From Spirosoma fluviale (lineage in GTDB: Bacteria > Bacteroidota > Bacteroidia > Cytophagales > Spirosomataceae): a DNA stretch of 7,173 nt. Below the pieces are notes generated by a model. That model ran no database searches and was not told the DNA's origin. It was given only the letters and a program-made list of their open reading frames with translations. The position numbers were made by a program, and so were the translations under genes. This document shows, in pieces, positions 1 through 6,193 of the stretch (its first letter is position 1; every line of letters starts with the position of its first letter). The stretch lies in NCBI GenBank assembly GCA_945906915.1, contig CAMDSI010000108.1, positions 1-7,173 of the forward strand. The letters run 5' to 3'.

Positions 1-282
1 TAAATCGACAGGGGCATCCGTTGGAGATACCTCGTCTCTTGTGTTTTCTGTACTTGTGATGAAAGACGTATCTACGATGAACTCTTCTGGAGCAGCCACC
101 TCTGTATATTCAATCGGAGCGTCTGCAGGAGCCTCAGCCGGAGCATTTACCTTAACCTCTGATTCCATCGGTAACAAAGGAGCTTCCTCGTTACTTTTTT
201 GAATTCGTTGACGCTTAGGGCGTTCGTTTGATGATGATTCTTCTTGTACTTTTTTACTTCTTTTGATTGGCTTATCTTCCAT
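1..282 (-). CDS. N-terminal 94 residues of an unidentified, probably disordered protein (partial, runs off left edge)
   Basis: Reading the minus strand from the ATG at 282-280, 94 codons stay open to the window edge, so the gene is 3'-truncated here. I do not recognise the protein. The first 30 residues are basic, rich in Lys and Arg (MEDKPIKRSKK, then RPKRQR). The rest is acidic and rich in Ala, Pro and Glu, with a loose APAEAPADAP repeat, and shows no hydrophobic core, signal peptide or membrane segment. This composition suggests an intrinsically disordered N-terminal extension, as found on some RNA- or DNA-binding proteins (Rho and IF-2 are examples of the type), with a folded domain possibly beyond the edge. 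A promoter-like sequence lies about 110 bp upstream at 393-422. No Shine-Dalgarno precedes the ATG, which is usual in Bacteroidota. That this is a real gene is supported by the uninterrupted frame, the non-random composition and the promoter; its function is unknown. Confidence 0.7.
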   Translation of the reverse strand, partial: MEDKPIKRSKKVQEESSSNERPKRQRIQKSNEEAPLLPMESEVKVNAPAEAPADAPIEYTEVAAPEEFIVDTSFITSTENTRDEVSPTDAPVDL

Positions 283-392
283 AAAAGGGAAATGATTAAT
301 TAAGGATGACAACAGACGTGGGTTGTCGGATTGAATTTGAAAATGGAATGTTTCCGGGGATGTTGATTCGTTGAATTGTCAGAATCGACTTG

Positions 393-422
393 CAATACTA
401 CAAAATAGTGAGTAATTGTCAA
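393..422 (-). promoter_or_regulatory. Candidate Bacteroidota-type promoter for the left-edge gene
   Basis: On the minus strand a TTG (-33 element, plus positions 420-422) is followed after 19 bp by TAGTATTG (plus 393-400), which matches the Bacteroidota -7 consensus TAnnTTTG at all but one base. The spacing fits the known 17-23 bp range. Transcription would start near 386-388 and leave a leader of about 105 nt before the ATG at 282. This is a motif match only. Confidence 0.5.
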
Positions 423-429
423 GTGTTTT

Positions 430-444
430 TGCCAAATTTTGGCA
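430..444. promoter_or_regulatory. 15-bp palindrome, candidate operator in the divergent bioF region
   Basis: TGCCAAA-T-TTTGGCA is a perfect palindrome with 7-bp arms around one central base. It lies just upstream of the -33 element of the minus-strand promoter and about 50 bp upstream of the bioF -7 motif, so it could serve either direction. The arms include GC bases, so it is not a mere AT-rich coincidence. It does not resemble the BirA operator (TTGTnAAC-type arms) or the BioR site. No regulator is identified. Confidence 0.4.
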
Positions 445-465
445 TTAAATATCAATTAAATGATA

Positions 466-490
466 AAATAATCGTCCACAGCGATTATTT
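466..490. promoter_or_regulatory. Inverted repeat with 9-bp arms just upstream of the bioF -7 motif, candidate operator
   Basis: AAATAATCG (466-474) and CGATTATTT (482-490) are exact reverse complements separated by 7 bp. The repeat ends two bases before the TAGTTTTG -7 motif at 493-500. It therefore occupies the spacer between the -33 and -7 regions, where a repressor would block RNA polymerase. The arms do not match the known BirA or BioR operator sequences. The biotin operon is the obvious target, but no regulator gene is in the window and the arms are AT-rich, so chance is possible. Confidence 0.4.
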
Positions 491-492
491 CG

Positions 493-500
493 TAGTTTTG
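493..500 (+). promoter_or_regulatory. Candidate -7 promoter element of the bioFDA operon
   Basis: TAGTTTTG is an exact match to the Bacteroidota -7 consensus TAnnTTTG and lies 14 bp before the bioF ATG. No TTG is present at the expected -33 position, which is occupied by the inverted repeat at 466-490. If used, transcription would begin around 505-508 and give a leader of only about 7-10 nt, so bioF would be nearly leaderless. Confidence 0.45.
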
Positions 501-514
501 CAGTAGAGAAATCT

Positions 515-1633
515 ATGGAAAATATTCAGCAACAGCTTATTGAATTACTAGAAACCCGACGTAAAGAGGGACTATTCAGGCAATTGGCTTTACTTGAAGG
601 ACGCGTGGATTTCTGCTCCAATGATTATTTAGGTTTAGCTTCAGATACCGCATTAGCTGCAAAAATCGCCAGCGATTTCGAAGCCTTGCCAGCTGCTTTT
701 CGAAAAAATGGATCCACTGGTTCCCGCTTGATTTCGGGACATTCCTCACTCATCGAAAAGTTCGAAAAAGAATGCGCCACCTTTCACGGTGCTGACGCCG
801 CTTTGCTTTTCAGTTCCGGATATGATGCAAACATTAGCTTGATCTCTTCTGTGCCACAAGAAGGCGACGTAATTTTCTGCGATAAGCTTTTACACGCGAG
901 TTTGATAGATGGATTACGACTTTCTAAAGCCGAAAGACGCATATTTAAACATAATAACCTAGACGACTTGGTTCATTTACTGGATCAATACCCCGCAGAA
1001 ACACGCAAGTGGATCGTCGTGGAATCGGTCTATTCCATGGATGGAGATTTAGCACCTTTGCAGGAATTAGTGGATTTGAAAAATACATACCAGGCTGAAC
1101 TCATCGTCGATGAGGCGCATGCTGGAGGAATTTATGGCACGCAAGGCCAAGGAATTGTACACGAATTAGGTTTGTGCGAGGAGGTTTTTGCTCGGGTAAT
1201 TACCTTCGGAAAAGGCTGGGGAAATGCGGGGGCGGTGGTCTTGGGGTCTTTGGCCCTCAAAGAATACCTCGTAAACTTTGCCCGACCGTTCATCTATTCG
1301 ACGGCACCTACTCCGGCACATGTATCCGCCTTATTAAGCACCTTGCACTATTTGCCGTCCCAAAACGAAGCCAGAGAAAAACTGCAAAATAACATCAAAT
1401 TCTTCCGAGCAAACGTGCATTCTGACGCCTGGGGAGATAGCGACTCCGCCATTCAAACATTCTTCGTCACCGGAAACGAGGCCGTGCGTGCGAAGGCCGC
1501 CTCTGCCAGCGAATTTGCCATTAAACCGATTGTTTACCCTACGGTGGCCAAAGGAAAAGAAAGAATTCGCATTACTTTAAGCGCATTGCACGCAAAAGAA
1601 CAACTACTAGCACTCATTAAAGCACTCGAATGA
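515..1633 (+). CDS. bioF: 8-amino-7-oxononanoate synthase (KAPA synthase)
   Basis: BioF is a cytoplasmic PLP enzyme of the alpha-oxoamine synthase family. It condenses L-alanine with pimeloyl-ACP or pimeloyl-CoA, releasing CO2, to give 8-amino-7-oxononanoate, the first committed step of the biotin ring pathway. The 372 residues are close to the family's usual ~385. Visible motifs in order are CSNDYLGL (34-41), GSTGSRLISGHS (66-77), the PLP-stacking His127 in DKLLHASL, SVYSMDGD (171-178), DEAH (199-202, cofactor-binding Asp), the Schiff-base lysine K233 in TFGKGWG, and the C-terminal PTVAKGKERIRITLSALH (342-359). The ATG at 515 is taken because the protein starts at the normal family position and a -7 motif lies just upstream. 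It is the first gene of a bioF-bioD-bioA operon; its last codon and stop overlap the bioD start (ATGA, 1630-1633), suggesting coupled translation. Related KBL/SPT-type synthases share the fold, but the bio neighbours settle the assignment. Confidence 0.96.
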   Translation: MENIQQQLIELLETRRKEGLFRQLALLEGRVDFCSNDYLGLASDTALAAKIASDFEALPAAFRKNGSTGSRLISGHSSLIEKFEKECATFHGADAALLFSSGYDANISLISSVPQEGDVIFCDKLLHASLIDGLRLSKAERRIFKHNNLDDLVHLLDQYPAETRKWIVVESVYSMDGDLAPLQELVDLKNTYQAELIVDEAHAGGIYGTQGQGIVHELGLCEEVFARVITFGKGWGNAGAVVLGSLALKEYLVNFARPFIYSTAPTPAHVSALLSTLHYLPSQNEAREKLQNNIKFFRANVHSDAWGDSDSAIQTFFVTGNEAVRAKAASASEFAIKPIVYPTVAKGKERIRITLSALHAKEQLLALIKALE

Positions 1634-2229
1634 AACAATTTATCGTCGCCGGCATAGGTACTGAAATAGGAAAAACTGTCGTCTCTGCCATTTTAACGGC
1701 TGGGTTGAAGGCAGATTATTGGAAGCCGGTCCAAGCAGGAGATTTAGATCAAGGGGATGCGTATTGGATTCGCCGTTGGGTGCCGTCGGCTACCGTTCAT
1801 CCATCGACTTATGCCTTAACGCAACCGATGTCGCCACACAGTGCGGCCGAGATTGACGGAATTACGATAGACCTTGCTGCATTTAAAAAACCCACCGATC
1901 AGACGTTAATCATCGAATTAGCTGGAGGAATTATGGTTCCCTTGAATGATTCGCAGACAAATTTAGACCTTATCAAACACCTGAATCTGCCGGTCATTTT
2001 AGTTAGCAAAAACTATTTAGGCAGCCTAAATCATACGCTGTTGAGTTATGAGTTGTTAAAGCAACACGGGATTCCGATGGCTGGAATCGTATTCAATGGC
2101 CCTGAAAATCCGTCGGGAGAAAAATTCATTTTGAATCATACAGGTTTGCCGCTTATTTTACGCGTTAATACAGAAGAAGAACTCAATGAAGTGGTTATCG
2201 CTTCCTATGCTGATAAAATCCATGTCTAA
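1630..2229 (+). CDS. bioD: ATP-dependent dethiobiotin synthetase
   Basis: BioD is a cytoplasmic P-loop ATPase that carboxylates 7,8-diaminopelargonate with CO2 and ATP and closes the ureido ring to form dethiobiotin. The 199 residues are shorter than E. coli BioD (~225) but contain the expected elements: the P-loop variant GIGTEIGKT (8-16, Lys15 and Thr16 for phosphate and Mg), the substrate-binding Lys32 in YWKPVQAG, the acidic patch DLDQGD (38-43), a switch-like ELAGGIMVPLN (96-106), and GIVFNG (152-157), the usual nucleotide-base region. The family normally reads EGAGG in the fourth motif; here the first Gly is Leu97. The start overlaps the bioF stop by four bases (ATGA) and the end overlaps bioA by eight, so translation is probably coupled through all three genes. 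The assignment rests on the motifs together with its place between bioF and bioA. Confidence 0.95.
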   Translation: MKQFIVAGIGTEIGKTVVSAILTAGLKADYWKPVQAGDLDQGDAYWIRRWVPSATVHPSTYALTQPMSPHSAAEIDGITIDLAAFKKPTDQTLIIELAGGIMVPLNDSQTNLDLIKHLNLPVILVSKNYLGSLNHTLLSYELLKQHGIPMAGIVFNGPENPSGEKFILNHTGLPLILRVNTEEELNEVVIASYADKIHV

Positions 2230-3499
2230 TTCAAACTTGTCTTCCCGGGATGCGGCGGTCATTTGGCACCCCTTCACGCAACATCAGATTGAACCCATTT
2301 CAATTCCGATTGTTAGCGGTAAAGGCGCCCATTTATTTGATACGGATGGCAAAAAATACATCGATGCAATTTCGTCCTGGTGGGTGAATACGCATGGACA
2401 TGGGCATCCCTATTTAGCCCAAAAAGTGTACGAACAAGCCCTCCAGCTCGAACAAGTCATCTTCGCAGGCTTTACCCACGAACCCGCAGTTCGACTTTCC
2501 GAACGTTTATTAGCGCATTTACCGGCTAATTTTGAACGCGTTTTCTTTTCTGATAATGGATCTACGGCCGTGGAAGTAGCCATTAAAATGGCCTTGCAAT
2601 TCTTCCACAATCAGGGAAATACCAAACGCCGAAAAATTTTAGCCTTTGCGGATGCTTACCATGGGGATACTTTTGGGGCAATGAGTTTAGGAGCACCTAG
2701 CTCTTTCAATGACCCTTTTCAGGATATGCTTTTCGAGGTGGAATTCTTGCCGAGTCCTTTAGATAAGGAAGCTTGCCTCACAGCCATGTCATCAATAAAC
2801 GCTGACGAATACGCCGCATTCATCTTCGAACCCCTTATACAAGGCGCAGGAGGAATGAAGATGTACGAAGCTTCCACTTTGGATGCTTTGATTCGTGAAG
2901 CACATAAAAAAGGCATTCTGAGTATTGCGGATGAGATTATGACGGGTTTTGGGCGGACCGGAAAATGGTTCGCTATGGATTATTTGGAAGAAAAACCAGC
3001 TATCGTTTGTTTCTCTAAAGGCCTGACAGGTGGAATGATGGCCATGGGATTAACTTTATGCAGCGAAGAACTTTTTAAGTCTTTTCTTTCTTATGATCGT
3101 AAAAAAATGATGTTCCACTCCCATTCGTTTACGGCAAACCCCTTAGCCTGTGCGGCGGCGAATGCAAGCATGGATTTGATGGAAAAGGACGAAACTTGGA
3201 CATCGATTGCGCGAATTGAAGCGCGCCATCGAGCCTTTGCTGAGACGCTCGCAGGAAATCCTATACTGAAAAATGTACGTATCCACGGCACTATTTTAGC
3301 CATGGAAATAAACACAGGTGAAACCGACGGGTATATGCACTCGATCAGAGACGATATTTATACCTATTTCCTCGAACAAGGTATTTTGATGCGACCTTTG
3401 GGAAATACCATCTATATCCTCGCCCCCTATTGTATCGAAGACGAGGATTTAGCGTATATCTACGAGAAAATTAAGGCTTTTGCGCAGGGACTAATTTAG
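2222..3499 (+). CDS. bioA: Adenosylmethionine-8-amino-7-oxononanoate aminotransferase (DAPA synthase)
   Basis: BioA is a class III PLP aminotransferase that turns KAPA into 7,8-diaminopelargonate, the BioD substrate; the classical amino donor is S-adenosylmethionine. With the ATG at 2222 the protein has 425 residues, near the family norm (~430). Motifs are IWHPFTQ (14-20), SSWWVNTHGHGHP (51-63), AYHGDTFGAMS (145-155, Tyr146), DEIMTGFGRTG (237-247, PLP-ring Asp237), CFSKGLTGG (263-271, Schiff-base Lys266) and RPLGNTIYILAPYCI (391-405, Arg391 for substrate carboxylate). In-frame ATGs at 2186 and 2207 would add 12 or 5 residues lying inside bioD and absent before the IWHP motif in relatives, so I chose 2222, which overlaps the bioD end by eight bases. 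The E. coli Tyr17 equivalent is Phe18, which leaves the amino donor less certain. The 3' end overlaps the convergent gene at 3471-3908 by 29 bp, and no terminator is visible. Confidence 0.95.
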   Translation: MSNSNLSSRDAAVIWHPFTQHQIEPISIPIVSGKGAHLFDTDGKKYIDAISSWWVNTHGHGHPYLAQKVYEQALQLEQVIFAGFTHEPAVRLSERLLAHLPANFERVFFSDNGSTAVEVAIKMALQFFHNQGNTKRRKILAFADAYHGDTFGAMSLGAPSSFNDPFQDMLFEVEFLPSPLDKEACLTAMSSINADEYAAFIFEPLIQGAGGMKMYEASTLDALIREAHKKGILSIADEIMTGFGRTGKWFAMDYLEEKPAIVCFSKGLTGGMMAMGLTLCSEELFKSFLSYDRKKMMFHSHSFTANPLACAAANASMDLMEKDETWTSIARIEARHRAFAETLAGNPILKNVRIHGTILAMEINTGETDGYMHSIRDDIYTYFLEQGILMRPLGNTIYILAPYCIEDEDLAYIYEKIKAFAQGLI

Positions 3500-3908
3500 T
3501 CGACTGCCAAGATACCATTTGCCAGCGCTTGTCTGCGTAAACGAAAACATCCGTAAACCGTAGGCGAATAGTCGTTTGTGTCCCATCAGCTGCTTGCTGT
3601 AAAATCGACACAATTCCGGTATTAATTCCCGTCTTTCCGTAAACGCGTTGCTGCATTTCTTCCGGTGTGATCGTTACATAATTCGATTTACCAGAGGCAA
3701 TCGAGGCGATGTAGGTCTCTTTCGAATCCTGCACGCCACTCGAGTGGAAATACACTAAATCTTTGTGCAAAACGGCCTGTAAACCGGGCGTATCTTTCGC
3801 TACCATCACCTTAAAGCGATTCAATTCGGCTTCTTTAAGGGATTCTTCATTTTGGGCAAAGCTAAAAAATGGAGCAAAAGCAAAAAGTAAAATCAATACA
3901 TTTTTCAT
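3471..3908 (-). CDS. Secreted NTF2-like (DUF4440/SnoaL-type) protein
   Basis: A 145-residue protein with a clear Sec signal peptide: a Lys near the start, the hydrophobic stretch VLILLFAFAPFFSF, and likely cleavage after Ala18 before QNEESL. The mature part of about 125 residues matches the DUF4440 pattern of the NTF2-like cone fold: a leading helix (EAELNRFKVMVAKD), LHKDLVYFHSSGVQDSKETYIASI (central, with the conserved Asp, His and Ser), a VYGKTGINTG strand, and a terminal RFTDVFVYADKRWQMVSWQST. These folds serve as small-molecule-binding or isomerase-like domains, but nothing here shows a substrate. Because it follows the GMC oxidoreductase gene by only 33 bp on the same strand, the two are probably co-transcribed, though the GMC protein has no export signal and the two would be in different compartments. 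Its 3' end overlaps that of convergent bioA by 29 bp. Confidence 0.85.
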   Translation of the reverse strand: MKNVLILLFAFAPFFSFAQNEESLKEAELNRFKVMVAKDTPGLQAVLHKDLVYFHSSGVQDSKETYIASIASGKSNYVTITPEEMQQRVYGKTGINTGIVSILQQAADGTQTTIRLRFTDVFVYADKRWQMVSWQSTKLVPAQKP

Positions 3909-3941
3909 AGTTTCTTTTTAGTTAAAACACTTTCGCTCCGT

Positions 3942-5528
3942 TTATTTACTCAAAATTAAATCGGCTGCCTTCTCCGCAATCATCACCACCGCCGAATTCG
4001 TATTACCCGAAATTACATCCGGCATAAGGGAGGCATCTGCCACTCTTAACCCTTGTAGACCTTTCACACGCAGCGTCGAAGGATCACAAACGGCCTCTTT
4101 ATCCGTGCCCATCTTACACGTTCCTACCGGATGATAAACGCATTCTGTGGCTTGCTCGATGTGATTTTGGATTAATTCTTCATTCCAAAGTCCATCCGGA
4201 TAGTGTAACTCTGAACCTTTTCGCAAACCATCAAAAGCTGTAGATAAAACGATATCCCTTGCGATGCGCACCCCACGTTTCAGCGTCTCGCGGTCTTCCT
4301 TTTCTGACAGGTACCTTGGATCAATCACCGGTGCTTCGTTATAGTCAGCCGATCGCAGGCTAACGGTGCCCCGGCTTTTGGGCTTCAATAAAGTAGGTAA
4401 AATGGTAAAACCATCGCTTAATGGCATCTTACCGTAGTCATACATGTCGTAGGCCCAGGCTGACGAAAAATGAAACTGCAAATCTGGAACATCCGATTGA
4501 TTCACCGAATCATAGAAAGCAGCCGCTTCCAAAGGACTCGAAGTTAAAGGCCCCTGTTTTTTGAACGTATAATCGACAAAGTTTTTCACCCCCAAAGCCA
4601 CATTATACGATTGTCCCTTCGTACTAGCCTGCGCATTCATATTCACAAACACGTGATCTGACAAATTCTTACCCACCCCTTGCAGGTCAAGGCGCGAATC
4701 GATGCCGTGTGCGCGCAATTCAGCTGCATCACCGATGCCGGATAGCTGAAGAATTTGAGGGCTTTGAAACGCCCCTGCGGATAAAATCACCTCAGAAGCT
4801 TCGAATTCGATGGCCTTTTTCGAGCCCAATTTAAATCCTTTCAAACCCGTTACTTTCTCTCCTTGCAGCACTAATGAAGCCACTTGAAAAGAGGTTTGAA
4901 TATGCAAGTTCTTTCTGGAAAGCGCTGGTTGAATGAAAGCCTTTGCGCCAGAGGCGCGTTCTCCATCCTGAATATTAAACTGAAATAACCCGGCTCCCAC
5001 CTGCTTCGCTCCATTAAAATCTGGATTAGCAGGAATTCCCACCGTTCCACAGCCTTGAATAAATGCATCACCAAAAATAGTCAAATGCCTATTTTTTGCC
5101 ACTCGGTGTAAACCACCGGAGCCGTGGTATTCGTTTTGAAAATCTTCATTATCCTCCGACTTCTTAAAATAGGGTAATACATCCTGATAAGACCAATCTT
5201 GACAACCCCAGGCTGCCCATTGATCATAATCCGCTTTATTACCCCGAATATAGGCCATGCAATTAATGGCAGAACTTCCTCCTACGGTTTTACCTCGTGG
5301 CTGGTAAAGGCGACGACCACCTAAATGCGGCTGTGGTTCCGTATAAAAATTCCAGTTCAGATAGGTATGGTTCAGCAAGGAATAAGCCGACGGCATGCTG
5401 ATGCGCGGATCCCTAAAATCTCCACCGGCCTCAATTAAAAGCACTTGATTCAACGGATTTTCGGACAATCGATGTGCTAAAACACAGCCCGCCGTACCAG
5501 CACCCACAATAATGTAGTCAAATTTCAT
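3942..5528 (-). CDS. GMC-family FAD-dependent oxidoreductase (choline/alcohol dehydrogenase-like)
   Basis: A 528-residue glucose-methanol-choline family flavoprotein that oxidises an alcohol, passing electrons through FAD. Seen in order: the N-terminal dinucleotide fold VGAGTAGC (8-15) with IEAGG (32-36) binding FAD ribose; the first GMC signature GKTVGGSSAINCMAYIRG (79-96); the second signature GAFQSPQILQLSGIG (252-266); and the C-terminal active site with His466 in VYHPVGTCKMG and the SGNTNS segment (507-512) carrying the catalytic-pair Asn. Length is normal. An in-frame ATG at 5594 would add 22 residues unlike the family and run into the divergent gene, so I chose the ATG at 5528, which puts the FAD motif at residue 9. 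There is no signal peptide, so it is cytoplasmic or peripheral. The closest-looking groups are choline dehydrogenase (BetA) and long-chain alcohol dehydrogenase (AlkJ). With no betaine aldehyde dehydrogenase or transporter nearby, the substrate stays open. The gene at 3471-3908 follows it by 33 bp. Confidence 0.93.
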   Translation of the reverse strand: MKFDYIIVGAGTAGCVLAHRLSENPLNQVLLIEAGGDFRDPRISMPSAYSLLNHTYLNWNFYTEPQPHLGGRRLYQPRGKTVGGSSAINCMAYIRGNKADYDQWAAWGCQDWSYQDVLPYFKKSEDNEDFQNEYHGSGGLHRVAKNRHLTIFGDAFIQGCGTVGIPANPDFNGAKQVGAGLFQFNIQDGERASGAKAFIQPALSRKNLHIQTSFQVASLVLQGEKVTGLKGFKLGSKKAIEFEASEVILSAGAFQSPQILQLSGIGDAAELRAHGIDSRLDLQGVGKNLSDHVFVNMNAQASTKGQSYNVALGVKNFVDYTFKKQGPLTSSPLEAAAFYDSVNQSDVPDLQFHFSSAWAYDMYDYGKMPLSDGFTILPTLLKPKSRGTVSLRSADYNEAPVIDPRYLSEKEDRETLKRGVRIARDIVLSTAFDGLRKGSELHYPDGLWNEELIQNHIEQATECVYHPVGTCKMGTDKEAVCDPSTLRVKGLQGLRVADASLMPDVISGNTNSAVVMIAEKAADLILSK

Positions 5529-5560
5529 ATACAGGTAACAATTATCACTTTGAATATCTC

Positions 5561-5568
5561 TATTTTTG
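5561..5568 (+). promoter_or_regulatory. Candidate -7 promoter element of the HupE/UreJ-like gene
   Basis: TATTTTTG exactly matches the Bacteroidota -7 consensus TAnnTTTG and lies 18 bp before the GTG start at 5587, within the 58-bp gap between the divergent GMC and HupE-like genes. No TTG is found about 19 bp upstream, so the -33 element is weak or absent. The leader would be about 11-14 nt. No convincing minus-strand promoter for the GMC gene was found in the same gap. Confidence 0.4.
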
Positions 5569-5586
5569 ACCAATAAATAACAAAAC

Positions 5587-6147
5587 GTGAGCAATTTTTC
5601 TGTGTACTTTTTATTAGGCCTGGAGCATATCTTGAACTGGGCGGCTCTGGATCATTTGTTATTCCTACTTTCGCTGACCTGTGTTTACGTTTATTCTGAT
5701 TATAAAAAAGTCCTTTGGCTGATCACAGCCTTTACCATAGGGCATTCCATCACCCTAGCTTTGGCCACTTTGCACATCATTGAGGTGAATAAAACCTGGG
5801 TAGAATTTTTAATCCCTTGTACGATTCTTCTTTCAGCCATCTACAATCTGACTAAAACGAAGAAACGCTATAAATATGGAGTGGTTGCGCTTTTTGGATT
5901 AATTCACGGACTGGGATTTTCGAATTATTTACAAAGTTTATTAGGCGCTGAAAGCTCCCTTTTTACCCCATTACTAGGCTTTAATCTAGGTTTAGAACTG
6001 GGCCAAATCTGTGTAGTCGCTATCGTTTTATTAGCTTCATTTATTTCGTTTTACGTATTCCATTGGAAGCAAAAACCCTACATTAAAGTACTATCAGGCA
6101 TCACTATCGGCCTCGTTTTGCCCATGATCATTGAGCGTTGGCCATAA
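5587..6147 (+). CDS. HupE/UreJ-family integral membrane protein (GTG start)
   Basis: A 186-residue, strongly hydrophobic protein with about six membrane helices (roughly 5-30, 41-63, 70-88, 97-115, 126-158, 165-183). Its polar residues are the conserved ones of the HupE/UreJ_2 family: Glu13-His14 and Asp22-His23 in the first helix, His53 in IGHSITLALA, His107 in GLIHGLGFS, and Glu137 in GLELGQ. HupE and UreJ relatives are nickel or other metal permeases for hydrogenase and urease maturation. In Bacteroidota this subfamily is often found away from both enzymes, and neither is in this window, so metal transport is an inference and the metal is unknown. The GTG at 5587 is chosen because the family begins with a short polar stretch followed directly by the EH..(x7)DH helix, and no ATG fits that position. 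It is divergent from the GMC gene and convergent with nrdB, so it appears to be transcribed alone and ends at the hairpin at 6153-6172. Confidence 0.85.
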   Translation: MSNFSVYFLLGLEHILNWAALDHLLFLLSLTCVYVYSDYKKVLWLITAFTIGHSITLALATLHIIEVNKTWVEFLIPCTILLSAIYNLTKTKKRYKYGVVALFGLIHGLGFSNYLQSLLGAESSLFTPLLGFNLGLELGQICVVAIVLLASFISFYVFHWKQKPYIKVLSGITIGLVLPMIIERWP

Positions 6148-6180
6148 AAAAAGCCCCGATTTTCATCGAGGCCTTTTCTA
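6145..6180. terminator. Bidirectional intrinsic terminator between the HupE-like gene and nrdB
   Basis: The hairpin has arms 6153-6160 and 6165-6172 with a 4-nt loop. Read on the minus strand it forms an 8-bp stem, GCCTCGAT with ATCGGGGC, closed by a GAAA tetraloop, with one U·G wobble and a run of seven U's (from the A's at 6146-6152). This is an excellent terminator for nrdB, whose stop is 21 bp away. On the plus strand the wobble becomes a C·A mismatch and the tail is shorter (TTTTCT), so it is weaker for the HupE-like gene. Confidence 0.85.
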
Positions 6181-6193
6181 AAAATTATAATTT

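Noticed and set aside
362..389. Imperfect inverted repeat GTTGATTC / GAATCGAC
   Set aside because: It has a mismatch and a 12-nt spacer, and pairs best in the plus-strand RNA, which is not expected to be transcribed there; probably chance.
1174..1392. Second plus-strand open frame inside bioF
   Set aside because: It lies wholly within bioF in another frame, across the conserved Lys233 region, and has no family features.
2186..2221. Upstream in-frame ATGs (2186, 2207) as the bioA start
   Set aside because: They lie inside bioD and add residues not seen before the IWHP motif in the family; 2222 gives a normal N-terminus.
3489..3501. Palindrome GACTAAtTTAGTC over the bioA stop as a terminator
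   Set aside because: The stem is only 6 bp and AT-rich, and no U-tract follows on either strand.
3942..5528. Calling the GMC gene choline dehydrogenase (betA)
   Set aside because: Family signatures are shared by many alcohol-oxidising GMC enzymes, and no betaine aldehyde dehydrogenase, choline transporter or betI is nearby.
5529..5594. Extended GMC start at 5594
   Set aside because: The extra 22 residues would precede the FAD-binding strand, which should begin within the first few residues, and would overlap the divergent gene start.
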